A stretch of 41,442 nucleotides of DNA from Bacillota bacterium (GTDB lineage: Bacteria; Bacillota; Clostridia; Peptostreptococcales; Anaerovoracaceae): positions 1-41,442 of the forward strand of contig JAFRZB010000030.1 of assembly GCA_017442785.1 (NCBI GenBank), in the 5' to 3' direction. Made by a program: the position numbers and the translations under genes. Within the stretch, counting starts at the first letter, position 1; each line of letters starts with the position of its first letter. Under the pieces are notes generated by a model. The model made no database searches and was not told the DNA's origin. It saw only the letters and a list, made by a program, of their open reading frames with translations. This document shows, in pieces, positions 8,421 to 15,450 of this stretch.

Positions 8421-9658
8421 TACTTAGTAGCTTCCTTGATGGCTGCTGCGGTGTGCTCCACGTAGATATTTTCGACAGCTTCGATGCGTCCGAGACCGGC
8501 GATCTGAGTGTCGACCTTTTCGAACTTCTTGCTGGCATTGAACATGCTGAGCCAGGATTCGGGATCCTCGGGATCTGCCATGTCGTTGTTGGCGTGGTCG
8601 CCTGCAACTACCATGAGCGGACGGAGAACTACGGTCTTGTATCCTGCTTCGGATACGGCCTTGATGACCTCTTCGCAAGCGGTCTCTTCGGGCTCGCCTT
8701 CAACGGTTCCGATGAACACGTTCTTGTAACCGAGCTTGTTCATCTGGGTCTGCATCTGGCTGTAGGTGACCTTAGCGTTGTGGGATGTTCCGTGTCCCAT
8801 GAATACGAACGCAGTGCCGGCCTTCTCGGCGGCATCGAGGCTGTCGAAACCAGCTGCCTTTACTGCTTCGGCTACGACTGCCTTGGCAACAGCTTCCTTG
8901 TCGGCGTTGATGATGGTGGCGTCTGCGCCTACCTCACCGAGGAGAGGCTCTGCAACTACGATAGTAGCGATCTTATCCTTGTAGTTGTTGAGTTCTTCTA
9001 CGAGCTCATCGTACTCTGCGCCGTGCATCAGGTGGGTCGGCTGTACAACGAGGGTCTTGACGCCGTTCTTGACTGCTCTTTCGAGAGCCTGCTTTACGTT
9101 GTCGATCTTCTCGCCGTCACGAGCCTGAACGTGGTTGATTATGATCTGAGCGGTGAAGGCTCTGCGTACTGCCCAGTCGGGATAAGCCTTGGCAAGAGCG
9201 TCTTCTATACCCTTAATGTCGGTGGAACGGCTCTCATTGAAGGATGTACCGAAGGAAACTACCAGGAGCTCCTTCTCGCCGATGTTGTCAGCGTTGCGGG
9301 GATCGTCCTTCTTGGCGTCGCCGGTGTCGCGTCCGAAGTAATCCGGATCAGCCTCTTCGCCTTCTACCAGTTTCTTCTGAGCATCTGTAAGAGCATCCCA
9401 TGCTGCCTTTGCTGCCGCGCACTGAGCATCAGTCTTATCTGTCCATTCCTGAACGTAGATAGCGTCGATAAGATCAGCTACATTCTTTGCAAGCTCCTCA
9501 TCTGTCGGCTTCTGGGGTTCCGGCTCGGTATTGGTGTTGTTGGCATTGTTGGTGTTATTCGGAGCCGGGGTGGTGTTGTTCGTCGTGCCGCAAGCTGCAA
9601 GGGCGAATACCATTGCAATAGCCAGCACGACTGCGAGAATTATCTTTGCGTTTTTCAT
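8420..9658 (-). CDS. Exported lipoprotein form of the CbiK cobalt chelatase
   Basis: A 412-residue protein with a signal peptide and lipobox LAAC (Cys23), an Asn/Thr-rich tether (24-50), a helical segment (about 52-103) holding ALTDAQKKLV, and then a full CbiK-type chelatase domain (about 128-412). The active-site set is intact: VSFGTSFNESR, PTHLMHG (His209), MGHGTSH (His289), GTVEGEP (Glu320) and GDHANNDM (His355). CbiK normally works in the cytosol on sirohydrochlorin; the periplasmic CbiK of Desulfovibrio vulgaris is the known exported relative. Here the enzyme would be tethered outside a Gram-positive membrane. It is the first gene after a cobalamin riboswitch, with AGAGGT before its ATG, and is coupled to a module lipoprotein and an ABC importer. 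It could bind or metalate a tetrapyrrole, or act as a metal/haem carrier. Confidence 0.92.
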   Translation of the reverse strand: MKNAKIILAVVLAIAMVFALAACGTTNNTTPAPNNTNNANNTNTEPEPQKPTDEELAKNVADLIDAIYVQEWTDKTDAQCAAAKAAWDALTDAQKKLVEGEEADPDYFGRDTGDAKKDDPRNADNIGEKELLVVSFGTSFNESRSTDIKGIEDALAKAYPDWAVRRAFTAQIIINHVQARDGEKIDNVKQALERAVKNGVKTLVVQPTHLMHGAEYDELVEELNNYKDKIATIVVAEPLLGEVGADATIINADKEAVAKAVVAEAVKAAGFDSLDAAEKAGTAFVFMGHGTSHNAKVTYSQMQTQMNKLGYKNVFIGTVEGEPEETACEEVIKAVSEAGYKTVVLRPLMVVAGDHANNDMADPEDPESWLSMFNASKKFEKVDTQIAGLGRIEAVENIYVEHTAAAIKEATK

Positions 9659-9760
9659 TTTAATACCTCTCTTTCCGCAAATACGCTTCTCAAAAAAAGT
9701 CTTTTATGAAAACCTACCGGAGCGTTGAGAGAGACCTCTCTTCTTGTTTTCGACCTAAAG

Positions 9761-9789
9761 AAGCCAAAAGCCCGCATTATCTGCGGGCG
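9761..9789 (-). terminator. Probable riboswitch-controlled terminator
   Basis: On the - strand a 7-bp stem GCCCGCA/TGCGGGC (arms 9783-9789 and 9770-9776) is followed by TTTTGGCTT. It lies between the cobalamin aptamer and the exported-CbiK gene, where an attenuator is expected. The T-tract is short, so efficiency is uncertain. Confidence 0.6.
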
Positions 9790-9871
9790 GAAAGAACGGT
9801 ATCACGGCAAAAGTTGCCTGTCCATAGCTCCGGATCTCCGCAGAGTTGAACGCCTGCGCATTACTGCGCAT

Positions 9872-10040
9872 GAAGACAGGCAAGTATTCTGACTTGTCGC
9901 GGGGACCATAGGACCGGTCCCTTTGGATCTCTGCCTTCCCGGATGATTTTCCAGTGGCTTTGTAGAGATCTCTGCGCGATTCACAGCAACGGCCTTGTGC
10001 GGGGTTCTCACCCGACTTCCATGACCTGTCTCCCGATCGA
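9872..10040 (-). promoter_or_regulatory. Class-I cobalamin riboswitch upstream of the exported-CbiK/importer operon
   Basis: Read on the - strand, the leader has the adenosylcobalamin riboswitch landmarks in order: GGAAGTCGGGTGAGAA, GCCGTTGCTGTGAA, the B12-box-like AGCCACTGG, GGGAAGGCAGAG, and the closing GTCAGAATACTTGCCTGTC. It lies about 210 bases before the exported-CbiK start with a terminator-like hairpin between. Cobalamin binding would be expected to switch off the six-gene operon. Confidence 0.93.
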
Positions 10041-10058
10041 GTTTTCAATAATATATGG

Positions 10059-10087
10059 ATTTTACATTATATGCAGGCGCTTGTCAA
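10059..10087 (-). promoter_or_regulatory. Sigma-A promoter of the exported-CbiK operon
   Basis: On the - strand, -35 TTGACA (10087-10082), a 17-base spacer and -10 TAAAAT (10064-10059) place the start near 10052, just ahead of the aptamer. A second -10-like TATAAT at 10071-10066 has no well-spaced -35. Confidence 0.7.
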
Positions 10088-10125
10088 TAGATGCGGAACT
10101 TGTTTGATATAATAAGAATATCGCG

Positions 10126-10154
10126 TTGTAAGAGCATTTTCTTTGTGATATAAT
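10126..10154 (+). promoter_or_regulatory. Sigma-A promoter of the cbiL operon
   Basis: -35 TTGTAA (10126-10131), a 17-base spacer and a consensus -10 TATAAT (10149-10154) place the start near 10161, immediately before the + strand cobalamin aptamer. The two divergent promoters lie back to back within about 95 bases. Confidence 0.75.
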
Positions 10155-10160
10155 CAGCAG

Positions 10161-10365
10161 AACAAGTGAATGACGCAGTGCCCGGGGGCGCAGATCTTCC
10201 GGGATCATAGGGAATCGCGTGAGAACCGCGAACGGTACCGCCGCTGTAAGCACTTACGGAAGGGGCATGGGCAGAGCCCGGTCATTGGGAGCATCCTGAG
10301 AAGGCTGCCTTTTCCGGTAGGGGAGACCCTGAAGGTGTGAGTCAGAAGACCTGCTGCTTCTTTTT
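10161..10365 (+). promoter_or_regulatory. Class-I cobalamin riboswitch upstream of cbiL
   Basis: Landmarks in order: GGGAATCGCGTGAGAACCGC, the CCGCCGCTGTAAGC core, the GTCATTGGGAGCA box, GAGAAGGCTGCC, and the closing GTGAGTCAGAAGACCTGC. The layout is the long class-I form, with a P5 to P6 extension before the closing helix. It faces away from the other class-I riboswitch and leads the operon running to 17184. Confidence 0.93.
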
Positions 10366-10407
10366 CTGCATGCGCACGGTCCTTGCGCAAAGCGGTCTTG
10401 GATACAG

Positions 10408-10450
10408 CCGGCTGTTGTGGTATTAAACGCCTCAGCCGTGTTTTTATTTT
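10408..10450 (+). terminator. Riboswitch terminator before cbiL
   Basis: A CGGCTG/CAGCCG stem with an 18-base loop is followed by TGTTTTTATTTT directly upstream of the cbiL ribosome site. It fits a transcription-attenuating expression platform. Confidence 0.75.
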
Positions 10451-10464
10451 GTGAGGTAAATGAT

Positions 10465-11160
10465 ATGACAGAGATCAAAAAGGGGACAGCATACGGAGTG
10501 GGAGTAGGCCCGGGAGATCCGGAGCTTATGACGCTCAAGGCCGTAAGGCTCATAAAGGAGAACGAGGTTATAGCGCTCCCGGGCAGGGAGGCCAGGGAGA
10601 CCGTTGCTTATAAGATAGCTGCGGGCGCCGTGCCGGAGATAGCGGAAAAGGAGCTGATATCCGTGTATTTCCCGATGAGCACCGACAGCAAGGCTCTGGC
10701 CGAGGCCCACAGGAAGGGCGCGGACCTTATAGAGAGCTACCTGGATCAGGGGAAGAACGTGGTCTTCCTTACGCTCGGGGATTCCACGGTTTACTGCACC
10801 TTCAGCTACGTTCAGCACCTTATGGAGGAAGACGGCTACAAAGTTGAGCTGGTAAACGGCATCCCGTCCTTCTGCGCGGCTGCAGCAAGGCTTGGGATAT
10901 CCCTTACCGAATGGGACGAGATGCTCCACATACTTCCCGCGTTCCACAAGAGCGGAGACGACCTGGATCTGCCGGGCAACTACGTCCTGATGAAGTCCGC
11001 AAGCCACATGGCAGAGGTAAAGGACATGCTCAGGAAGAGCGGCCGCAAGGTCTGCGCGGTAGAGAACTGCACCATGGAGAACGAGAAGGTCTACAGGGAC
11101 CTTGAGGAGATACCGGACGATGCCGGATACTTTTCGCTTATAATAGCAAAGAAGAAATGA
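10465..11160 (+). CDS. cbiL: Cobalt-factor II / precorrin-2 C20-methyltransferase
   Basis: Cytosolic SAM-dependent methyltransferase that adds the C20 methyl group in corrin synthesis. The 231-residue length is normal. The N-terminus YGVGVGPGDPELMTLKA is the SAM-binding signature of the tetrapyrrole methylase family, followed by FLTLGDSTVYCTF and VNGIPSFCAAAARLGISL, the usual CobI/CbiL order. I place the start at ATG 10465, preceded by GAGG. An upstream in-frame ATG lies inside the riboswitch terminator and is not credible. It is the first gene of the second riboswitch operon, separated from the other methyltransferases, and overlaps the next gene by 4 bases. Confidence 0.95.
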   Translation: MTEIKKGTAYGVGVGPGDPELMTLKAVRLIKENEVIALPGREARETVAYKIAAGAVPEIAEKELISVYFPMSTDSKALAEAHRKGADLIESYLDQGKNVVFLTLGDSTVYCTFSYVQHLMEEDGYKVELVNGIPSFCAAAARLGISLTEWDEMLHILPAFHKSGDDLDLPGNYVLMKSASHMAEVKDMLRKSGRKVCAVENCTMENEKVYRDLEEIPDDAGYFSLIIAKKK

Positions 11161-11993
11161 TAGAGATAAAGGACCTTACAAAGCGTTTCGGAGATTTTAC
11201 CGCGGTAGACGGGCTCTCCCTTTCCATAGGGACAGGGGAGTTTTTCGGCCTGCTCGGGCCTAACGGAGCAGGTAAGACCACTACCATAAGCATGATCTCC
11301 ACCGTGCTGCTGCCTACCTCCGGAGAGATACTGGTGGACGGGCAGGTCCTGGACCGCAAGGCCTCTGCCCAAAAGAGGAAGCTCAGCGTAATAACCCAGG
11401 AGTACTCCATGCGCCAGGACATGACCATGGACGAGGTGATGGAGTACCAGGGAAGGCTGTACTACCTCCCCAAGCCCGTCATAAAGGAAAAAAGCACGGA
11501 ACTGCTTGAATTCGCGGGGCTTGCGGAGTTCAGAAAACGCACAGTAAGGCATCTTTCGGGCGGCATGAAGCGAAAGCTCATGATATGCCGCGCGCTTCTT
11601 ATCGAGCCGGAGATACTGCTTCTCGATGAGCCTACGGCAGGCATGGACGCTCTTTCCAGAAGGCAGATGTGGAACCTCTTAAGACAGCTGAACGAGAGGA
11701 AGATGACCATCATCCTTACAACTCACTACATAGATGAGGCTCAGGCGCTCTGTGACCGCGTGGCGCTGATAAACCGCGGAAAGCTGCAGAAGATGGATAC
11801 CCCGGACGCCCTGATAAAGGAGCTTGGGGCCTTCGCCGTGGACGAGACTTCGGAGAGCGGCCTTGTAAGCAGGTATTTCAAGGACCGAGCGGAGGCCATA
11901 GAGTATCTGTCCGCAGCCGGACCGATGGCAAGCTTCAGGGCAACCACCCTGGAGGACGTTTTCGTGGACTGCGCCGGAAGGAAGATAACGTAG
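11157..11993 (+). CDS. ABC-2 type exporter ATPase
   Basis: A 278-residue cytosolic ATPase of the daunorubicin/NodI-like group. Walker A is GPNGAGKT (34-41), signature LSGGM (133-137), Walker B ILLLDE (153-158), followed by PTAGMDALSRRQMW and the H-loop region TTHYIDEA. The C-terminal tail ATTLEDVFVDCAG is typical of ABC-2 partners. The ATG overlaps the cbiL stop (ATGA), so it is coupled to a cobalamin biosynthesis gene, and its permease follows after 2 bases. Such pairs generally export small molecules or lipids. What is moved here is unknown; a role in placing the surface proteins or exporting a tetrapyrrole intermediate is speculation. Confidence 0.93.
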   Translation: MIEIKDLTKRFGDFTAVDGLSLSIGTGEFFGLLGPNGAGKTTTISMISTVLLPTSGEILVDGQVLDRKASAQKRKLSVITQEYSMRQDMTMDEVMEYQGRLYYLPKPVIKEKSTELLEFAGLAEFRKRTVRHLSGGMKRKLMICRALLIEPEILLLDEPTAGMDALSRRQMWNLLRQLNERKMTIILTTHYIDEAQALCDRVALINRGKLQKMDTPDALIKELGAFAVDETSESGLVSRYFKDRAEAIEYLSAAGPMASFRATTLEDVFVDCAGRKIT

Positions 11994-11995
11994 AG

Positions 11996-12727
11996 ATGGG
12001 CATAGTAACAGTTCTGTGGGAAAAATGGGTGGAGTTCCGAAGGGACTTCTACAAGATAACGGTGGCGGCGATGATATCGCCCCTGATGTATCTTATTATA
12101 TTCGGCCTCGGTATACAGACTACGTCTCACGGTGAGCCGTACCTGCATTTTCTGGTGCCCGGAATAGTCTCCATGGCCACCATGACAGGAAGCTTCAGCG
12201 CAATAGCTCAGAACATGAGCGTGCAGAGGCTCTATGAGAAGGCCCTGGATCAGGTGATGGTATCGCCCACGCCCTTGTGGCAGTTCATACTCGGGCAGAT
12301 AATAGGGGGGAGCCTGCGCGGGCTGTACGCCGGCGGAGTGATCCTTCTGCTTACGATACCCATCCGTACGGACCTCATATTCAACGGTCTTTCGGTATTC
12401 ATAATGTTCCTTAACGGTACGGTCTTCTCGACCATAGCGCTGGTGCTGTCGTTTCTGGCAAAGAGCTACACGGACGCTCCGCGCTACACCGCGTACATAA
12501 TCACTCCGATGTCGTTCCTGTGCAACACCTTCTTCTCCACGGACCAGATGCCCGCGGGGTTCAGGCAGGTGATATCCTTACTGCCGCTGTCGCAGACAAG
12601 CGCCATGATAAGGAGCATAGCCAACGGACAGCCTGCAGGCGCGTTCGGGTTCATCATCCTGTTCGCGTACCTGATCGTCTTCGGAGTTATATCCGTAGTG
12701 TTCATCTACAAGAAAAAGAATCTATAG
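11996..12727 (+). CDS. ABC-2 type exporter permease
   Basis: A 243-residue integral membrane protein with about six hydrophobic segments and the ABC-2 pattern: a cytosolic N-terminus (VLWEKWVEFRRDFYK), MISPLMYLIIFGLGI, the VPGIVSMATMTGSF region, and the C-terminal signature TPMSFLCNTFFSTDQMPAGFRQVISLLPLSQT. It pairs with the ATPase gene ending 2 bases upstream. Length is normal for the half-transporter form, which probably works as a homodimer with two ATPases. It is followed after 14 bases by a membrane-anchored two-module surface protein, so the exporter and that protein may work together. Confidence 0.92.
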   Translation: MGIVTVLWEKWVEFRRDFYKITVAAMISPLMYLIIFGLGIQTTSHGEPYLHFLVPGIVSMATMTGSFSAIAQNMSVQRLYEKALDQVMVSPTPLWQFILGQIIGGSLRGLYAGGVILLLTIPIRTDLIFNGLSVFIMFLNGTVFSTIALVLSFLAKSYTDAPRYTAYIITPMSFLCNTFFSTDQMPAGFRQVISLLPLSQTSAMIRSIANGQPAGAFGFIILFAYLIVFGVISVVFIYKKKNL

Positions 12728-12741
12728 AAGGGAGACGCGCA

Positions 12742-13833
12742 ATGCTTAAAAAACTGCTGAGAACGATAAGCGTTCTGATGGTGATGGCGCTCGCCGTCTC
12801 CTTTATGTCTCCCGTTTGGGCGGACGAGGAAGAGGATGAGGAGACTCCGGGCGAGAGGCTCTCCGGGATCCAGTGGACGATACTTACCGAAAAGGCCGGA
12901 AAATACGGAATGCTGCCTGTATATCCCCGGGACATTAAGGACGGCACCTACGAGGTAAAGGTGGATTCCACCTCACCATTCTTTAAGGTCAGAAAGGGCG
13001 AGATAATCGTAGAGGACGGGCAGATAACCGCAAGGATAACCATAGCAAGCACCAGCTACCTCTACGTGTTCCTTGGCACCGGAGCGGATGCCGGGACCGA
13101 GAAGAACGATGGCTGGCTGGAGCCGGAGATAGTAGACGGGCGCACCGTATTCACCTTCCCGATAGACGCCCTGGATAAGGCGATAGACTGCGCCGCGTAC
13201 AGCAAGGCAAGGCAGCAGTGGTACGACCGCAAGCTGGTGTTCAACGCCTCGTCGCTCCCGAAGGATGCGCTCTTAGTGGAGATACCGGATTATTCTATGA
13301 TAGAGAACGCTCTTCTGGCTTACAAGATAGACGGATCGGAAGACCTGCAGCCTTCTCCCGGAAAGCACCGTCCTTCCTCCGGACCTCCGGAGCCGATATC
13401 CGTAAACATTCCCGACGGTGAGTATTCCATAGAGGTGAATCTGATAGGTGGAAGTGGAAGGGCCAGCATCAGCTCCCCGACGCTCCTTGTAGTACGGAAC
13501 GGCAAGGCGTATTCCAGGCTCCTTTGGAGCAGCGCCAACTACGACTACATGATAGTCGACGATAGCTATTACTACAACCTTACGACCGACGGCGGCAACT
13601 CCGTCTTTGAGATACCGATAACCGTCATGGACGACCCAATGTCCGTGATAGCGGACACCAATGCCATGGGCGATCCTCTGGAGATAGAGTACGCGCTTAC
13701 ATTCTACCAGGACACCATAAGCAGCAAGGGGAAGATCCCTCAGGAGGCGGCTAAGGTGGTGTTCCTGATAGCAGCGGTCATAATAGTCGTCGGCGGAGTG
13801 ATAAACTATTTCGTAAAGAAGAAGCGCTCGTAG
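12742..13833 (+). CDS. Membrane-anchored surface protein with type-A and type-B NEAT-like modules
   Basis: A 363-residue protein: signal peptide with probable cleavage VWA/DE (27/28), an acidic stretch, a type-A module (about 66-172, ending DCAAYSKARQQWYDRK), a Pro/Ser linker (about 203-218), a type-B module (about 223-326, with WSSANYDYM and AMGDPLEIEY), then a C-terminal membrane helix (about 337-357) and a KKKRS tail. The tail has no sortase motif, so it is membrane- rather than wall-anchored. Architecture matches the lipoprotein at the left end of the window with a different anchor. ATG 12742 is chosen for GAAGGGAG in front and the signal peptide behind. It lies inside the riboswitch-controlled operon between an ABC-2 exporter and a precorrin-2 dehydrogenase, which ties the module family to cobalamin physiology. 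Confidence 0.88.
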   Translation: MLKKLLRTISVLMVMALAVSFMSPVWADEEEDEETPGERLSGIQWTILTEKAGKYGMLPVYPRDIKDGTYEVKVDSTSPFFKVRKGEIIVEDGQITARITIASTSYLYVFLGTGADAGTEKNDGWLEPEIVDGRTVFTFPIDALDKAIDCAAYSKARQQWYDRKLVFNASSLPKDALLVEIPDYSMIENALLAYKIDGSEDLQPSPGKHRPSSGPPEPISVNIPDGEYSIEVNLIGGSGRASISSPTLLVVRNGKAYSRLLWSSANYDYMIVDDSYYYNLTTDGGNSVFEIPITVMDDPMSVIADTNAMGDPLEIEYALTFYQDTISSKGKIPQEAAKVVFLIAAVIIVVGGVINYFVKKKRS

Positions 13834-13846
13834 GAGGAGCAGATAC

Positions 13847-14470
13847 ATGGCATTTCTGCCGATATTGATAGAGATGGAAAACATGCCCTGCTTGGTAGCG
13901 GGCGGAGGCGCAATAGCTCTCCACAAAGTAGAGAAGCTGCTTGAGCACGGAGCGGACGTTACCGTCGTAGCGCCGGAGATATGCGCGGAGATCGAAAAGC
14001 TCCCCGTAAAGATCCTCAGGCGCCGCGCAGAGGCCTCTGACTGCGAAGGCATGGTTTTGGCTGCGGACGCCACAGGAGACAGAGACGCGGAGGAGCTTCT
14101 GTCGAAGACCTGCGCAAGGCTCCGCATACCGTACATATGCGCGGGGAGGGGAGAGCTCTGCACCGCGATACTCCCTGCGGTCTACAGCAGCGGACGTACC
14201 GTTGTGGCAGTCTCCAGCAAGGGCGCCAGCCCTGCCGCAAGCGCATGGCTGAGGGACTGTCTCGCCGAAAAGCTCCCTGAAAACACGGATGCCGTACTGG
14301 ACAGGATGGCGGACATCCGCAGGACAGCAAAAGACAGCCTGGATGCCCAGCCTGTAAGGCGGGAGTTCATGCGCAGCTGCCTTAAAAGGATGACAGATAC
14401 CGGAGAGATCATCTCCGATACCGAAATAAAAGAGATACTCAAGGGGTATCTTAAGGAGGAAACAAAATGA
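13847..14470 (+). CDS. Precorrin-2 dehydrogenase (SirC/CysG N-domain/Met8 type)
   Basis: A 207-residue cytosolic NAD-dependent enzyme that oxidises precorrin-2 to sirohydrochlorin, the substrate of CbiK. It has the Rossmann start MENMPCLVAGGGAIALHK and later VVAVSSKGASPAASAWLRD, the counterpart of the CysG VAVSSGGTSP segment. By eye alignment, the Asp of CysG/Met8p (VVDD region) is replaced by Gly100/Arg101 in ICAGRGELC. In the related SirC that residue may not be essential, so this does not prove inactivity. No uroporphyrinogen-III methyltransferase domain is fused or adjacent, so precorrin-2 must come from elsewhere. TAGGAGGAG precedes the ATG, and the gene overlaps the next by 4 bases. Confidence 0.88.
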   Translation: MAFLPILIEMENMPCLVAGGGAIALHKVEKLLEHGADVTVVAPEICAEIEKLPVKILRRRAEASDCEGMVLAADATGDRDAEELLSKTCARLRIPYICAGRGELCTAILPAVYSSGRTVVAVSSKGASPAASAWLRDCLAEKLPENTDAVLDRMADIRRTAKDSLDAQPVRREFMRSCLKRMTDTGEIISDTEIKEILKGYLKEETK

Positions 14471-15450
14471 AAAAGAAACTGGTAGCGCTTACAGCCCTGG
14501 TCCTGTGCCTGGCTGTCCTCGCGGGCTGCGGCACCGTTCCGCAGAACAATTCCGCCGCGCAGGACACCAACAACGCCAACGCCGCCGACGCATGGAAGCC
14601 CGTCACCGTAACGGATGACATGGGAAGGAGCGTCACCATAGAGCAGGAGCCCAAGCACGTTGCGGTAATAATGGGAAGCTTCGCGGACGTATGGGTGCTT
14701 GCCGGCGGAAGCATGGTCGCTACCGTAAACGACGCCTGGGAGGACTTCCATCTGGAGCTCGGACCCGAAGTCAAGAACCTCGGAAAATACAATGCCGTCA
14801 GCACCGAGATGCTCTTCTCCGTTGAGGCTGATCTTGTAATTGCCAGCAGCAATACGAAGAAGCAGGTAGAGCTCAAGGATACTCTTGAGGCAGCCAAGGT
14901 GCCGGTGTTATACTTTGAGATAAATGAGTTCAGCGATTATCTTCGCATGCTCAAGGCCTGCACGGACATAACCGGAAGAGCCGACCTGTACGAGAAGAAC
15001 GGCCTGAAGATCCAGGAGCAGATAGAGAAGGTAAAGAGCGCCGCGGCAGACGCTGTAAAGACCGCAGGAGCGCCCAAGGTGCTGTTCATAAGGGCAGCCG
15101 CCTCCGGGATACATGCCAAGGGATCTACGGGAACGGTCCTCGGACCCATGCTCAGAGACCTCGGCTGCGTCAACATTGCAGACGGCAGCGAGCTTCTTGA
15201 TAAGCTCAGCATGGAAGTGATAATCAAGGAAGACCCGGACATGATATTCATAGTCCAGCAGGGCAACGATGACGAGGGAACGAAGAAGATGATAAGCGAG
15301 ACCCTCACGTCCAACCCGGCATGGTCCGGTCTTAAGGCCGTAAAGGAAGATAAGGTATTCCAGCTTGAGAAGAATCTTTATCATCTGAAACCGAACGCCC
15401 GCTGGGCAGAAGCTTATGAAAAACTCGAAAAGATCCTCTACGGAAAATAG
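14467..15450 (+). CDS. Second substrate-binding lipoprotein of BtuF type
   Basis: A 327-residue extracytoplasmic binding lipoprotein. The signal peptide ends in lipobox LAGC (Cys21), followed by an Asn/Ala-rich tether. The mature part begins PVTVTDDMGRSVTIEQEPKHVAV, the common start of Peripla_BP_2 iron-complex/cobalamin binding proteins. It continues with VWVLAGGSMVATVNDAWED and a second lobe with KVLFIRAAASGIHAKGSTG, and ends LYHLKPNARWAEAYEKLEKIL. AAGGAGG lies before the ATG, which overlaps the dehydrogenase stop. It is clearly different from the binding protein of the minus-strand operon, so the two importers may differ in ligand. A corrinoid is likely given the cobalamin riboswitch, but this is not proven. 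Confidence 0.9.
   Translation: MKKKLVALTALVLCLAVLAGCGTVPQNNSAAQDTNNANAADAWKPVTVTDDMGRSVTIEQEPKHVAVIMGSFADVWVLAGGSMVATVNDAWEDFHLELGPEVKNLGKYNAVSTEMLFSVEADLVIASSNTKKQVELKDTLEAAKVPVLYFEINEFSDYLRMLKACTDITGRADLYEKNGLKIQEQIEKVKSAAADAVKTAGAPKVLFIRAAASGIHAKGSTGTVLGPMLRDLGCVNIADGSELLDKLSMEVIIKEDPDMIFIVQQGNDDEGTKKMISETLTSNPAWSGLKAVKEDKVFQLEKNLYHLKPNARWAEAYEKLEKILYGK

Noticed and set aside
10417..10464. Earlier in-frame ATG for cbiL
   Set aside because: It lies in the riboswitch terminator, has no ribosome site, and adds residues not found in the family; ATG 10465 has GAGG in front.
12520..12741. Upstream extension of the two-module protein beginning inside the ABC-2 permease gene
   Set aside because: The extension is out of frame with the permease and Arg/His-rich, and it would bury the signal peptide; ATG 12742 has a ribosome site.
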